DNA of 64,000 nucleotides from Frigoribacterium sp. PvP032 (GTDB lineage: Bacteria; Actinomycetota; Actinomycetes; Actinomycetales; Microbacteriaceae), in assembly GCF_017833035.1 (NCBI RefSeq), contig NZ_JAFIBM010000001.1:186001-250000 (forward strand). The letters run 5' to 3'. Of this stretch, positions 8,639 to 18,820 are shown piece by piece. The position numbers and the translations under genes are program-made. How positions within the stretch are numbered: position 1 is the stretch's first letter; each line of letters begins with the position of its first letter. Below the pieces are notes generated by a model. It saw nothing but the letters and a program-made list of their open reading frames with translations, did not search any database and had not been told where the DNA came from.

Positions 8639-9180
8639 CCAGTGAGCTGACCCTCTTCGCCCTGCGCTTCGCCTTCCTGGCCGTGCTGTGGCTCTTCGTC
8701 TTCGCCGTCGTCTTCGCCCTGCGCTCCGATCTGTTCGGGCAGCGGGCGCGCAAGATGCCCACCGACCAGCAGCCGGGACGAGCCTCGTCGTCGGCCGCCG
8801 CGCCTCCTGCGCCCCGGCCAGTCGCCACGCCCGCGCCCGTCCCCGCGCCGCAGCGTCCCGCCGGCGCCTCGGCGCCCTCCGGCGACGGCGCCGCCACCCG
8901 GCTCGTCATCACCAAGGGCGCGAAGGCGGGCCTCGAGATGCCGCTCGGCGACGGCCCCCTCACGATCGGCCGTTCACAGGAGAGCAACCTGGTCATCCGT
9001 GACGACTACACGTCGACGCACCACGCCCGGCTCATGCTGTGGAACGGGCGCTGGGTCGTGCAAGATCTGGACAGCACGAACGGGACGTTCCTCTCCGACG
9101 AGCGCGTCACCGTCCCCACTCCGGTGCCGACCGGCGCCACGGTGACGATCGGGCAGACGAGCTTCGAGCTGCGACGGTAG
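8635..9180 (+). CDS. fhaB: FHA domain protein FhaB (FipA-like)
   Basis: I start this gene at GTG 8635, which overlaps the fhaA stop (GTGA) and leads directly into an N-terminal membrane helix (LFALRFAFLAVLWLFVFAVVFAL, about residues 5-27). A Pro/Ala-rich linker follows, then a C-terminal FHA domain with TIGRSQESNLVI, STHHARL and DSTNGTFL. The total is 181 residues, close to mycobacterial FhaB/FipA. FhaB recruits phosphorylated division and elongation proteins at the membrane. Position between fhaA and pstP is the conserved actinobacterial order. Confidence 0.92.
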   Translation: MTSELTLFALRFAFLAVLWLFVFAVVFALRSDLFGQRARKMPTDQQPGRASSSAAAPPAPRPVATPAPVPAPQRPAGASAPSGDGAATRLVITKGAKAGLEMPLGDGPLTIGRSQESNLVIRDDYTSTHHARLMLWNGRWVVQDLDSTNGTFLSDERVTVPTPVPTGATVTIGQTSFELRR

Positions 9181-9187
9181 CCGCCAG

Positions 9188-10432
9188 ATGACGACGCCCA
9201 AGAGTGCCGCCCTGTCCAACGTGGGCAAGATCCGGTCCAACAACCAGGACAGCGGCTATGCCGGTCAGCAGCTGTTCGTGGTCGCGGACGGCATGGGCGG
9301 GCACGCCGGCGGCGACGTCGCCTCGGCCATCGCCATCCGGCGCATCCGCGAGACCGACAAGCAGTACACGTCGCCAGGCGACGCCGAGTTCGCCCTGCAG
9401 TCGTCGCTGATCGCCGCCAACCAGCTGCTCGCCGAGACCGTGTTCGAGCACCAGGAACTAACGGGCATGGGCACGACCGTGAGCGCCCTGCTCCGGGTCG
9501 GCGACAGCATGACGATCGCCCACATCGGCGACTCGCGCATCTACCTGTGGCGCGACGGCGAGCTCAGCCAGATCACCGCCGACCACACGTTCGTGCAGCG
9601 CCTCGTCGACAGCGGCCGGATCACGGCCGAGGAGGCGGCGGTCCACCCCCGCAGGAGCGTCCTGATGCGCGTCCTGGGCGACGTCGACGCAGCCCCCGAG
9701 ATCGACACGGCCATCATCGGCACCCAGCCGGGCGACCGCTGGCTGATCTGCTCGGACGGCCTCAGCAGCTACCTCGCCGAGGACCGCATCAAGAAGGCCC
9801 TGGCCGCCGGGCTCGACGCCGACGAGACGACGCGTCGCCTGGTGAAGGAGACCCTCGACCACGGCGCCCCCGACAACGTCACCGTGGTGGTCGTCGACGT
9901 CGACGACAGCGGCGACTCGGCGGTCGAGCCCCCCGTGACGGTCGGCTCCGCGGCGGCCCCCCTGACGTTCGAGGGCGAGACGGGTCGCAAGTCCCTGCGC
10001 CTGCCCACGATCCTGCTGCACCCGCTCAAGGTCGCCTCGACCCCGGAGGACAGCCACTTCGAGCCCGAGTCGGACGAGTACCTCGCCGAGCTCATCGCAG
10101 AGGACAGGCGTCGGCGTCGACGGCGCCGCGTCACCTGGCTGGTCGCGCTCGTCGTCGCCGTCGGCGCACTCGTGGCCGGCCTCCTCCTCGCCTACCAGTG
10201 GACCCAGGACCACTACTACGTGGGCGAGCGGAACGGCACGGTCGTGATCTACAAGGGCGTGCAGCAGACCCTCGGCCCGATCACGCTGAGCGAGGTGCAC
10301 GAGGTCACCGACGTCCGGGTGGACGACCTGCCGAACTACACGCAGCAGACCGTCGAGGACACGATCAACGCGGACTCGCTAGGGGACGCGCGCGCCATCG
10401 TCGAGAGGCTGTCCGATGCCGTCGCTCGATGA
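9188..10432 (+). CDS. pstP: PP2C family Ser/Thr phosphatase PstP
   Basis: The 414-residue protein opens with a PP2C catalytic domain (about residues 1-240): the N-terminal VGKIRSNNQDS, the metal-binding FVVADGMGGHAGGD, AHIGDSRIYL, ICSDGLS and GAPDNVTVVVVD. A single membrane helix lies near residue 320 (VTWLVALVVAVGALVAGLLL), followed by an extracellular tail of about 75 residues, as in mycobacterial PstP. It reverses phosphorylation by PknA and PknB. The ATG 9188 follows the fhaB stop by seven bases, and the 3' end overlaps rodA by 17 bases, so expression is coupled. Confidence 0.95.
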   Translation: MTTPKSAALSNVGKIRSNNQDSGYAGQQLFVVADGMGGHAGGDVASAIAIRRIRETDKQYTSPGDAEFALQSSLIAANQLLAETVFEHQELTGMGTTVSALLRVGDSMTIAHIGDSRIYLWRDGELSQITADHTFVQRLVDSGRITAEEAAVHPRRSVLMRVLGDVDAAPEIDTAIIGTQPGDRWLICSDGLSSYLAEDRIKKALAAGLDADETTRRLVKETLDHGAPDNVTVVVVDVDDSGDSAVEPPVTVGSAAAPLTFEGETGRKSLRLPTILLHPLKVASTPEDSHFEPESDEYLAELIAEDRRRRRRRRVTWLVALVVAVGALVAGLLLAYQWTQDHYYVGERNGTVVIYKGVQQTLGPITLSEVHEVTDVRVDDLPNYTQQTVEDTINADSLGDARAIVERLSDAVAR

Positions 10433-11912
10433 CCAGAGGTCCTCGGACGAGGCGTCGACCGAGCTGATCGGCCGTCCTACAGGAGGCGCAGGAGCGTCCC
10501 GCGGACCCGCTCGCGCCTCCGGCGACTCGTCCCGAGACCCCGCCCAGGCGCAGAACCTGACGCAGGCGATCACGTTGCGGCTGCGCCAGCCCGCGAAGCT
10601 CCGCAACCTCGAGCTCCTGCTGCTGATCGTCGCGGCCGGGATCTGCGCCGGTGCGATCGTCCTCGTCCAGCTCGGCGCGACCGGGGCGATCGACGCCTCC
10701 GTGCTGGTGGCCGGCTCCGCGGTGCTCGGCCTCGGGCTGATCTTCCACCTGGTGCTCCGCGTCGTGGCCCGCGAGGCCGACCCGTTCCTGCTGCCGATCG
10801 CCCTGACGCTCAACGGCATCGGCATCTCGATGATCTACCGCATCGACCTCGCCTACGGGCGTGAGGGCTGGGCGGCCTTCGGCATCAAGCAGATCGCCTG
10901 GACGGTCATGGCGATGACGATCGCGCTGGTCGCCCTGATCGTGATCCGCAACTACCGGGTGCTCTCGCGCTACCGGTACATCGCCATGTTCGTGTCGATC
11001 GCGCTGCTGCTGCTGCCGTTGATCCCCGGGCTCGGCCGTGAGGGCCTCAACGCCCGCGTCTGGATCGACATCGGGCCGTTCTCGTTCCAGCCGGGCGAGA
11101 TCGCGAAGATCACGCTGGCGATCTTCTTCGCCGGCTACCTGGTGACCGCACGGGACAACCTGTCGCTGATGGGGCCGAAGATCCTCGGCATGCGGTTCCC
11201 CCGGGCCCGCGACCTGGGTCCGATCCTGATCGTGTGGGTCGTCGCGATGGGCGTGCTCATCTTCCAGCGCGACCTCGGCACCTCGCTGCTCTACTTCGGC
11301 CTGTTCCTGGTCATGATCTACATCGGCACCGGGCGCGGCAGCTGGATCGTGCTCGGCCTCACGATGTTCCTCGGCGGCGCCATCGTCGCCAGCACGTTCC
11401 TCGGCTACGTCCAGGGCCGGTTCCGTGCCTGGCTGAACCCGTTCGACCCGACCGAGTACTCGGCCGACGGCGGCTCGTACCAGCTCGTCACCGGGCTGTT
11501 CGGCTTCGCGAACGGCGGCCTCGTCGGCACCGGGCTCGGTCAGGGCCGCCCCCAGACGACGCCCCTCGCCGAGAGCGACTACATCTTCGCGTCGCTCGGG
11601 GAGGAACTCGGCCTGGCCGGCATCTTCGCGATCCTGGCCCTCTACCTGCTGCTCGTCTCCCGCGGCTTCCGCATCGGATTCGTCGGGCAGGACGACTTCG
11701 GGCGGATGCTCGGCGTCGGGATCGCGTTCGTCATCGCCCTGCAGGTGTTCGTCGTCATGGGCGGCGTCACGCGCGTGATCCCGCTGACCGGGCTGACGGC
11801 TCCCTTCATGGCCGCGGGCGGCTCCTCGCTCGTGGCGAACTGGATCATCGTGGCCCTCCTGCTGCGGCTGTCCGACTCCGTCCGCGACCAACCCAGGCTG
11901 GTGATCGGCTGA
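10416..11912 (+). CDS. rodA: SEDS glycosyltransferase RodA/FtsW family
   Basis: The 498-residue polytopic protein has about ten or more membrane helices after a disordered N-terminus of about 55 residues. SEDS landmarks are visible: [31 protein letters not shown] and [12 protein letters not shown]. RodA polymerises lipid II glycan strands together with a class B PBP, which is the next gene (TGATG overlap of one base). Position in the kinase cluster identifies it as the elongation enzyme RodA and not FtsW. The start within pstP is the only one that keeps the family N-terminus. Confidence 0.93.
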   Translation: MPSLDDQRSSDEASTELIGRPTGGAGASRGPARASGDSSRDPAQAQNLTQAITLRLRQPAKLRNLELLLLIVAAGICAGAIVLVQLGATGAIDASVLVAGSAVLGLGLIFHLVLRVVAREADPFLLPIALTLNGIGISMIYRIDLAYGREGWAAFGIKQIAWTVMAMTIALVALIVIRNYRVLSRYRYIAMFVSIALLLLPLIPGLGREGLNARVWIDIGPFSFQPGEIAKITLAIFFAGYLVTARDNLSLMGPKILGMRFPRARDLGPILIVWVVAMGVLIFQRDLGTSLLYFGLFLVMIYIGTGRGSWIVLGLTMFLGGAIVASTFLGYVQGRFRAWLNPFDPTEYSADGGSYQLVTGLFGFANGGLVGTGLGQGRPQTTPLAESDYIFASLGEELGLAGIFAILALYLLLVSRGFRIGFVGQDDFGRMLGVGIAFVIALQVFVVMGGVTRVIPLTGLTAPFMAAGGSSLVANWIIVALLLRLSDSVRDQPRLVIG

Positions 11913-13384
11913 TGAACAAAGAACTGAAGCGCGTGAGCCTCGTCGTGCTCGCCATGTTCGTGGCGCTCTTCATCTCGAGCTCGTACATCACGACCGTGCA
12001 GGCAGACTCCCTCCGGGCGGACGGGCGGAACTACCGTTCGCTGCTCGCCAGCTACTCGGCCCAGCGAGGCCCGATCCTCGTCGGCGGCCAGCCCGTGGCG
12101 CAGTCGGTGCCGGTCGACGACGTCTACGAGTTCCAGCGGACCTATCCCCAGCCCGAGCTCTACGCCCCCGTCACGGGCTACTACACGCTCGGCCAGGGCT
12201 CGCGCGGCGTCGAGGACGCCATGAACCAGCAGCTGACCGGCAACGCGAACTCGCAGTTCTTCGACCAGATCAACTCCCTGCTCACCGGCCAGGACCCCGA
12301 GGGCGCCACGGTGAACCTCACGCTCGACCCCACGGTGCAGCAGGCGGCGTACGACGCCCTGGGCGACAACTCGGGCTCGGTCGTCGCGATGGACCCGGCG
12401 ACCGGCAAGATCCTCGCGATGGTGTCCAAGCAGAGCTACGACCCGAACCCGCTGGCGTCCCACGACCCCGCCGCGGTCAAGAGCTCGTACGACGCCCTGG
12501 TCGCCGACCCGTCGGACCCCCTGCAGAACAGGGCGATCCAGGGCGACCTGTACGCCCCGGGCTCCACCTTCAAGCTCGTCACGGTCGCGGCCGCGCTCGA
12601 GAGCGGCGACTACACGCCCGACAGCGCCTTCCCGAACCCGGCCACCCTGCAGCTGCCCGGCTCCACCTTCAGCATCAACAACGCCGAGGGCGGCAGCTGC
12701 GGAGGCGGCGAGACGGCCACCATCGCGACCGCCCTGCGCCTGTCGTGCAACATCCCCATGGCTCAGCTCGGCCAGGCCCTGGGCGCCGACGCGATGGCCG
12801 ACCAGGCCGCCGCGTTCGGCTTCGGCGACGACTCGATCGCCATCCCCCAGGCCGTGACGCCGAGCCGCTTCCCGATCGAGCGCGAGGGCGAGCCGATCGA
12901 CGACGCGACGCTCATGCTGCAGTCGTTCGGCCAGGGCTCGGACCGGGTCACGCCCCTCCAGATGGCCATGGTGTCGTCCGCGATCGCCAACGGCGGCACG
13001 TTGATGGACCCCACGCTGATCGAGAGCGTCCTGAACCCGGATCTCAGCCCTGTGGAGGACTTCTCGCCCAGCGAGTACGGGAAGCCCGTCAGCACGGCGA
13101 CGGCCCAGACGATGACCGACATGATGGTGCAGGACGTCGCCGACGGCGCCGCCAGCGGTGCGAGAATCTCTGGCGTCGACGTCGCGGGCAAGACGGGAAC
13201 GGCCGAGAACGGCCCTGGCGACCCCTACACGTTGTGGTTCACCGGCTTCGCGCCGGCGGCGAACCCAGAAGTGGCCATCTCGGTGGTCGTCGAGAACGGC
13301 GGCGGACTCGGACAGTCCGCGTTCGGGAACAGTGTCGCGTCACCAATCGCGAAGAAAGTACTAGAGGCGGTGCTGAACAAATGA
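11912..13384 (+). CDS. pbpA: Penicillin-binding protein PbpA, class B transpeptidase
   Basis: The 490-residue protein has one N-terminal membrane anchor (about residues 8-26) and a compact dimerisation region. The transpeptidase domain contains the active-site S-x-x-K motif in APGSTFK (Ser at about residue 218), the S-x-N motif in LRLSCN, and GKTGTA near residue 427. It crosslinks peptidoglycan and partners with RodA. The ATG overlaps the rodA stop, and its own stop lies inside the ATG-proximal codons of pknA, so the set is one transcription unit. The size and order match mycobacterial PbpA. Confidence 0.95.
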   Translation: MNKELKRVSLVVLAMFVALFISSSYITTVQADSLRADGRNYRSLLASYSAQRGPILVGGQPVAQSVPVDDVYEFQRTYPQPELYAPVTGYYTLGQGSRGVEDAMNQQLTGNANSQFFDQINSLLTGQDPEGATVNLTLDPTVQQAAYDALGDNSGSVVAMDPATGKILAMVSKQSYDPNPLASHDPAAVKSSYDALVADPSDPLQNRAIQGDLYAPGSTFKLVTVAAALESGDYTPDSAFPNPATLQLPGSTFSINNAEGGSCGGGETATIATALRLSCNIPMAQLGQALGADAMADQAAAFGFGDDSIAIPQAVTPSRFPIEREGEPIDDATLMLQSFGQGSDRVTPLQMAMVSSAIANGGTLMDPTLIESVLNPDLSPVEDFSPSEYGKPVSTATAQTMTDMMVQDVADGAASGARISGVDVAGKTGTAENGPGDPYTLWFTGFAPAANPEVAISVVVENGGGLGQSAFGNSVASPIAKKVLEAVLNK

Positions 13385-15171
13385 GACCTTCCGGCGGAAT
13401 CACCTTCGGTGGGCGATACCAGTTGTCGACCCGCGTCGCCATCGGCGGCATGGGCGAGGTCTGGGAAGCCACGGACCTGGTCATCGGCCGAACGGTCGCG
13501 ATCAAGATCCTCAAGGACGAGTACCTGGGCGACCCCGGGTTCCTCGAGCGCTTCCGCGCCGAGGCGCGGCACGCCGCGCTCGTCAACCACGAGGGCATCG
13601 CGAACGTCTTCGACTACGGCGAGGAGGAAGGCAGCGCCTACCTCGTCATGGAGCTCGTCCCCGGCGAGGCCATGTCGACCGTGCTCGAGCGCGACCGGGT
13701 GCTGCCCACCGACAAGGTGCTCGACATCGTCGCGCAGACCGCGTCCGCCCTGCAGGCCGCCCACGCCGCGGGCCTCGTGCACCGCGACATCAAGCCCGGC
13801 AACCTGCTCGTGACTCCCGACGGCCGCGTCAAGATCACCGACTTCGGCATCGCCCGCATCGCCGACCAGGTGCCGCTCACCGCCACCGGCCAGGTGATGG
13901 GCACCGTCCAGTACCTCTCGCCCGAGCAGGCGAGCGGGCACCCGGCCTCGCCGAGCACCGACATCTACTCGCTCGGCATCGTGGCCTACGAGGCCCTGGC
14001 CGGACGACGTCCGTTCACGGGCGAGTCGCAGGTCGCCATCGCCATGGCCCAGATCAACGAGCAGCCGCCGGACCTCCCCTCGACGGTCTCCGAGCCCGTG
14101 CGACGTCTCGTGCTGTCGTGCATCGCCAAGAAGCCGGCCGACCGGCCCGCGAGCGCCTCGGCGCTGGCCCAGGCAGCCCGGGCGCTGCGCCGAGGCGACG
14201 TGGCGGCCGCGACCGTGGCCGTCCCGATGATCGGCATGGCGGCCGCCGGAGCCGCCGACGCCGCCACCCGGGCGTTCAGCGCCCAGGACGCCACCACGCA
14301 GCTGTACGACCCCACCGGCAGCACCCGCCAGCAGCCGGGTGCCGCGGCCTGGACGCCCGGCGCCGCCGACCCCGAGGCCCAGCGCGGCGGGGGCGACGAG
14401 CCGGACGACGAGAAGAAGCCCCGGAGCCCCTGGTTCTGGCCCCTGATCGTCCTCGGCGTCATCGTGCTGGCCGGCGTGGGCGCCCTGATCGCCTTCGCCG
14501 TCGGCTCGGACGACCCGGCCCCGGCGCCGACCACGCCGTCCTCCTCCGCCCCGGCGCCGTCCCCGTCGTCGTCGTCCCCCGAGCCCGAGCCGAGCCCGAC
14601 CACGGTCGCGGTCGACGAGAGCGTCTACATCGGCCTCGCCGAGGACGACGCACGCGGGCGCCTCGGCGACCTCGGCCTCGACGTCACGTCGGTCGACGCG
14701 ACGACCCCGGCTCCCGACCAGGCCGCGGTCGGGACGGTCGCGGGTCTCGACCGCAGCGGCAACGTGCCCATCGGCGCCTCGGTCACGATGTACATCTACC
14801 GGGCGGCGCCCACGCCCCCGCAGCCGACGGCACCGACCGCCTCCGCCCCCAGCGTGCTCGGGGACGGCGTCCAGACCGTGGACATCTCGTGGCAGGCCTT
14901 CGGCAACTGCCCCGTCGGCTACACGCTGACCGGGTACACGTACTCGATCACGGGCGGCACCGACATGGGCGGCCAGACGAGCGGACAGCTCGGCACCAAC
15001 GTGACGAGCGTCGCCGTGAAGTCGGCGACGCCCGGCAACATGACGGTGCAGTACGTGGCCGTGTGCGGGCAGCTGAGCTCGGCCCCGTCGGCGGGCGTGA
15101 CCGTCACCGTGACCGCGCCCGTCGAGACGCCGAGCCCCGTCCCGACCGACGGGAACGGCGACGAGGGGTAG
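13381..15171 (+). CDS. pknA: Ser/Thr protein kinase PknA-type with one PASTA-like and one FN3-like extracellular module
   Basis: The 596-residue kinase begins at ATG 13381 (overlapping the pbpA stop). The kinase domain (about residues 12-275) shows the glycine loop [15 protein letters not shown] Lys, HRDIKPGN catalytic loop, DFGIARI and the [10 protein letters not shown] activation segment. A cytoplasmic Ala/Asp-rich linker precedes one membrane helix near residue 355. Outside the membrane are a Ser/Pro-rich stalk, a single PASTA-like repeat with a [18 protein letters not shown] core, and a C-terminal domain of about 115 residues that looks fibronectin-III-like. Mycobacterial PknA lacks PASTA repeats, so this tail is a lineage feature. 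It phosphorylates cell-shape and division proteins. Confidence 0.9.
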   Translation: MRPSGGITFGGRYQLSTRVAIGGMGEVWEATDLVIGRTVAIKILKDEYLGDPGFLERFRAEARHAALVNHEGIANVFDYGEEEGSAYLVMELVPGEAMSTVLERDRVLPTDKVLDIVAQTASALQAAHAAGLVHRDIKPGNLLVTPDGRVKITDFGIARIADQVPLTATGQVMGTVQYLSPEQASGHPASPSTDIYSLGIVAYEALAGRRPFTGESQVAIAMAQINEQPPDLPSTVSEPVRRLVLSCIAKKPADRPASASALAQAARALRRGDVAAATVAVPMIGMAAAGAADAATRAFSAQDATTQLYDPTGSTRQQPGAAAWTPGAADPEAQRGGGDEPDDEKKPRSPWFWPLIVLGVIVLAGVGALIAFAVGSDDPAPAPTTPSSSAPAPSPSSSSPEPEPSPTTVAVDESVYIGLAEDDARGRLGDLGLDVTSVDATTPAPDQAAVGTVAGLDRSGNVPIGASVTMYIYRAAPTPPQPTAPTASAPSVLGDGVQTVDISWQAFGNCPVGYTLTGYTYSITGGTDMGGQTSGQLGTNVTSVAVKSATPGNMTVQYVAVCGQLSSAPSAGVTVTVTAPVETPSPVPTDGNGDEG

Positions 15172-15186
15172 CGGCGCTCCCCTCCT

Positions 15187-15230
15187 CGACCGAGGCCACG
15201 ATCGTCCCCCGACGGTCGTGGCCTCGGTCG
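15187..15230 (+). terminator. Rho-independent terminator after pknA
   Basis: A 19-base-pair stem with one G-T pair (15187-15205 with 15212-15230) closes a short C-rich loop and is followed by TT. It separates the fhaA-to-pknA operon from pknB, which therefore probably has its own promoter within 15231-15368, where I see no strong consensus. Confidence 0.7.
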
Positions 15231-15368
15231 TTCCGGGGTGTCACGAACCGCTGACAATCATCCCTCTGGCGTAGGCGACGGCCCCGTCCGGGGGCCGACG
15301 CCCGGATACACTGGGTCCGGTTCGGAAGGGTCGCGCAGGCAGCGGGGTCCCAGAGGGGAGACTGGCGC

Positions 15369-17078
15369 GTGGCTGAAGGCGTGAGAGAGGGCATCCACCT
15401 CCTCGCCAACCGGTACCAGATCGGCGAGCTGATCGGCCGGGGCGGGATGGCCGACGTCCACGTCGGGACCGACGCGCGGCTCGGCCGCCGCGTCGCGATC
15501 AAGCTGATGAAGCCGTCGCTCGCCACCGATCCGGCGTTCCGCACCCGTTTCCGACAGGAGGCGCAGGCCGCGGCCCGCATGGCGCACCCCACCATCGTCC
15601 GCGTCTTCGACGCCGGCGAGGAATCGACCAGGGACCGCAGCGGTCACGAGGTGCAGGTCCCCTTCATCGTCATGGAGTACGTCGAGGGCCGCCTCCTCAA
15701 GGACATCGTCCGCGAGGGCCCGATGGACCCGGCCGAGGCCGTGCGCATCACCGAGGGCGTCCTCACCGCTCTCGAGTACTCGCACCGCGCGGGCGTCGTG
15801 CACCGCGACATCAAGCCGGGCAACGTCATGATCACGCACTCCGGCCAGGTCAAGGTGATGGACTTCGGCATCGCCCGTGCCATCTCCGACTCGTCCGCGA
15901 CGGTCGCGCAGACCACCACGATCCTCGGCACCGCCCAGTACTTCAGTCCCGAGCAGGCCCGCGGCGAGACCGTCGACGCCCGCTCCGACCTGTACTCGAC
16001 CGGGGTGCTGCTCTTCGAGCTCCTCACGGGTCGTGCGCCGTTCCGCGGCGACTCTCCCGTCGCGGTCGCGTACCAGCACGTCAGCGAGGCACCGGTGCCC
16101 CCGAGCACCGTCGCCCCTGCGGTCTCCCCGGCCCTCGACGCCGTCGTGCTGCGGGCCCTCGCGAAGGACCGCTTCGAGCGCTTCCAGACGGCCGCCGACT
16201 TCCGGACCGACGTCCACGCCGCAGGCGAGGGGCGCGCGCCCGAGCGCCGCCGCCCGGCACCGGAGGCAGGCTCGACGCTCTTCGGCGTCGACCCCCACAG
16301 CCGCGTCGGCAGCGAGGCCGCCCTCAAAGAGCTCTCCTCCGACGACAACGACCGTCCGCAGCGCACGCAGACGCGGCCTCCGGTCGCCTGGATCTGGGCC
16401 GGCATCGTGCTCGTCGGCATCGTCATCGTGGCCGTCGTGTTCTGGGTGGTGAACCTCCAGCCGCCCGAGATCGACAACGCCCAGACCTCGACGATCCCCG
16501 TCGTCGTCGGCAGCACCTACGACGACGTCGCGGCCCAGCTGGGCGACCTCGACCTGACGGTGACCCGTACCGACGAGCCGAGCGACACGGTCGACGAGGG
16601 CCGGGTCATCTCGACGAACCCCGAGGCCGGGACGTCGGTGCTCAAGAACTCGCCCGTCGCCGTCACCGTGTCGTCGGGTCCCGTGCAGATCGCGATGCCG
16701 TCGGTGGACGGTCAGCAACTGGACGCCGCCTGGGCCGCGATCACGGCGGCGGGGCTCGCCCAGGGGCAGCAGACCTCCGACTACTCGCCTGACGTCCCGG
16801 AGAACGCCGTCCTGGAGTCGACCCCTGCCGCCGGCAGCGAGGTGGCCGAGGGGACGACGGTCGACCTCGTCGTCAGCAACGGCAAGGTCAGCGTCCCCGA
16901 CGTGACGCGGCAGTCGTTCGAGCAGGCCGTGTCGGTCCTCGGCGACCAGCTCGGCCTGACGGTCAAGTCGTACGTCGACCCCGGCTGCTCCGGCGGCAGC
17001 GTGTCCAACCAGTCCCTCCCGCCGGGAGACCAGCCGCAGGGTTCCGAGATCACCCTCGGCGTGTGCAGCGCGGGCTGA
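15369..17078 (+). CDS. pknB: Ser/Thr protein kinase PknB with three PASTA domains
   Basis: The 569-residue kinase starts at GTG 15369. Its kinase domain (about residues 14-280) has [34 protein letters not shown] and GTAQYFSPEQ. One membrane helix lies at about residues 338-360 (WIWAGIVLVGIVIVAVVFWV). The extracellular part contains three PASTA repeats, starting near residues 370, 440 and 508; the last contains two Cys in PGCSGGS and GVCSAG that may form a disulfide. PASTA repeats bind muropeptides or lipid II and signal cell-wall status. PknB activity is opposed by PstP. Four PASTA repeats are usual in mycobacteria; three are seen here. Confidence 0.95.
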   Translation: MAEGVREGIHLLANRYQIGELIGRGGMADVHVGTDARLGRRVAIKLMKPSLATDPAFRTRFRQEAQAAARMAHPTIVRVFDAGEESTRDRSGHEVQVPFIVMEYVEGRLLKDIVREGPMDPAEAVRITEGVLTALEYSHRAGVVHRDIKPGNVMITHSGQVKVMDFGIARAISDSSATVAQTTTILGTAQYFSPEQARGETVDARSDLYSTGVLLFELLTGRAPFRGDSPVAVAYQHVSEAPVPPSTVAPAVSPALDAVVLRALAKDRFERFQTAADFRTDVHAAGEGRAPERRRPAPEAGSTLFGVDPHSRVGSEAALKELSSDDNDRPQRTQTRPPVAWIWAGIVLVGIVIVAVVFWVVNLQPPEIDNAQTSTIPVVVGSTYDDVAAQLGDLDLTVTRTDEPSDTVDEGRVISTNPEAGTSVLKNSPVAVTVSSGPVQIAMPSVDGQQLDAAWAAITAAGLAQGQQTSDYSPDVPENAVLESTPAAGSEVAEGTTVDLVVSNGKVSVPDVTRQSFEQAVSVLGDQLGLTVKSYVDPGCSGGSVSNQSLPPGDQPQGSEITLGVCSAG

Positions 17079-17133
17079 CCCGCGGCCGCTGACGCCGACG
17101 GGCTCCGACCGCCGACGCGGTGGGGGGCCGACG

Positions 17134-17772
17134 TCAGCTCAGGTCGACCAGCGGGCTCAGCGAGCGCGCCGTGACCGCCGCCTCCGGCAGCCCGGCCACG
17201 CCGAGCCAGTTGCCGATCATCTGGTAGCCGCCCTGGGTGAGCACCGACTCCGGGTGGAACTGCACCCCGTAGAGCGGTGCAGAGCGGTGCTGGAGTCCCA
17301 TGATCACCCCGCCCGAGGTGCGGGACGTGACCTCGAGGTCGGCGGGCACCGTCTCGTCGACGACGGCAAGAGAGTGGTACCGCGTGGCCGTGAAGGGCTG
17401 CGGCACGTCGGCGTAGAAGGCGCTGTCGTCGTGCTCGACGCGCGAGGTCTTGCCGTGCATCAGCTCTTCGGCGTGCGTGACGGTGGCGCCCAGGGCCTCG
17501 GCGATCGCCTGGTGCCCGAGGCAGACGCCGAGCAGCGGCTTGTCGACCGCAAGGGCAGCGTGCACGACGTCGACCGAGACGCCCGCGGCTGCCGGTGTGC
17601 CCGGGCCGGGCGAGAGCAGGACGGCGTCGTACTCTGCGATGCGACCGGCGATCTCGTCGGGGCCGAAGGCGTCGTTGCGCACGACGTCGGTCTCGGCCCC
17701 GAGCTGCTGCAGGTAGCCGTTCAGCGTGTAGACGAAGCTGTCGTAGTTGTCGACGACCAGGATGCGCGTCAT
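17134..17772 (-). CDS. Glutamine amidotransferase, anthranilate or aminodeoxychorismate synthase component II
   Basis: The 212-residue class I glutaminase has the oxyanion motif LLSPGPGTP near residue 53, the nucleophile in LLGVCLGHQAI (Cys near residue 83), and the catalytic His and Glu in GVQFHPESVLT near residue 175. Such proteins supply ammonia to TrpE or PabB. In this genomic location (opposite pknB, with srtE and crgA) the gene is usually named trpG or pabA; no component I gene is in the window, so the choice is open. Its start overlaps the small upstream membrane-protein gene by four bases. Confidence 0.9.
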   Translation of the reverse strand: MTRILVVDNYDSFVYTLNGYLQQLGAETDVVRNDAFGPDEIAGRIAEYDAVLLSPGPGTPAAAGVSVDVVHAALAVDKPLLGVCLGHQAIAEALGATVTHAEELMHGKTSRVEHDDSAFYADVPQPFTATRYHSLAVVDETVPADLEVTSRTSGGVIMGLQHRSAPLYGVQFHPESVLTQGGYQMIGNWLGVAGLPEAAVTARSLSPLVDLS

Positions 17773-17930
17773 TGTTCCTCCACGGTGACGTCAGGGGCAG
17801 GGACGAGCTCGTTCACGAGCGGGAAGACCCACTCGACCAGGACGAACAGGACGGCGGCGAGGAGCACGAGCAGCAGCAGGAGCCGCAGCCACCAGGGGCC
17901 CGGGAGCACGCGCCAGAGGGCGCCGTACAC
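17769..17930 (-). CDS. Small single-pass membrane protein between srtE and trpG/pabA
   Basis: A GTG at 17930, two bases after the sortase stop, opens a 53-residue frame with MYGALWRVLPGPWWLR followed by a run of Leu/Val (about residues 17-40) and an acidic tail. Its end overlaps the amidotransferase start by four bases, so all three genes appear translationally coupled. Tight packing and the clear membrane helix support it as a real gene. Function is unknown; it may be a small partner of the sortase, but this is inference from position only. Confidence 0.7.
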   Translation of the reverse strand: MYGALWRVLPGPWWLRLLLLLVLLAAVLFVLVEWVFPLVNELVPAPDVTVEEQ

Positions 17931-17932
17931 GG

Positions 17933-18706
17933 TCAGCCCCCGATCCCGGCCGCGGCCAGGGCGGCGGGCGGGCCGTCCGAGAGCGGCTGCCACGAGTCGA
18001 AGACGCCGTAGGCGACGATGCGCTCCTGGGCGGTGAACATGGGGTTGCAGCTGGTGAGGGTGATGAGGCGCTCCCCGGAGGCGGCGGACACGTCGGGCGA
18101 GTCGGGCACGGGCTGCAGCACCGAGACCTGGGTCGCCTGCACGTACTGGAGGTTGCGGAAGGTGTAGGTGTACCAGCCGTCGGCCGTCTGGACGTAGAGC
18201 TCGTCGCCCGGGCGCAGGTCGGCGATCTTGTTGAACGGGGCGCCGTAGGTCGTCCGGTGCGCCGCGACCCCGAAGTTGCCGACCTCGCCGGGCATCTGCG
18301 TGTCGTCGTAGTGGCCGATGCCGATCTTGTTGAGGGTCCGGACGGTGCTCGTGCCGCCCGCGATCGGCACGGCGTAGTCCGCCCCGAAGCGCGGCACGTA
18401 GAGGTTCGCGAACGTCTCCGCCTCTGCTGGTGCGGCGGTGACCGGCGGGTCGCCGGCCTCGTCCGCGGTCGCGGGAGGCGCCTCCTCGGCCTGGCGTTCG
18501 AGCTGCTGCGACAGCTGCGAGGCCTGGTCGCGGTGCTCGCCCGCGACGACCAGGTCGTTGAACCACTGCTGCCACGCGATGAACAGCAGCACCAGGACGC
18601 CGGCGGTGATGAGGAGCTCGCCCAGGACGCCCACGAACGTCACGCGAGGACGCCGTCGCCGGGAACGCCGACCGTCGGCTGGAGCGAGGCGCGCGTCGAC
18701 GGTCAT
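17933..18706 (-). CDS. Class E sortase
   Basis: The 257-residue protein starts at ATG 18706; an upstream frame extension adds only Ala/Arg-rich residues. A basic N-terminus precedes one membrane helix (about residues 23-45), followed by an acidic linker and the sortase domain. The catalytic His lies in VAAHRTTYGAPFNKIADL, the Cys in the TLTSC motif near the C-terminus, and the Arg in ERIVAYG. Class E sortases of actinobacteria attach LAXTG-type proteins to peptidoglycan. Substrates are not encoded nearby. The position between crgA and trpG is conserved in the phylum. Confidence 0.92.
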   Translation of the reverse strand: MTVDARLAPADGRRSRRRRPRVTFVGVLGELLITAGVLVLLFIAWQQWFNDLVVAGEHRDQASQLSQQLERQAEEAPPATADEAGDPPVTAAPAEAETFANLYVPRFGADYAVPIAGGTSTVRTLNKIGIGHYDDTQMPGEVGNFGVAAHRTTYGAPFNKIADLRPGDELYVQTADGWYTYTFRNLQYVQATQVSVLQPVPDSPDVSAASGERLITLTSCNPMFTAQERIVAYGVFDSWQPLSDGPPAALAAAGIGG

Positions 18707-18820
18707 GAGGTCGATCCTAACCGGGGCGCCTGGGGCGTCGGCGGCTGTGTCCGCTGCCCTGTGGACGAGCTCCTGGCGGGCTCCGGGGCCCGCCAGGGGC
18801 GCCACGCTAGGATGTGCGCC

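Noticed and set aside
18706-18805. N-terminal extension of sortase E by 33 residues
   Set aside because: The added residues are Ala/Pro/Arg-rich and would place the membrane helix too far in; the internal ATG fits the family.
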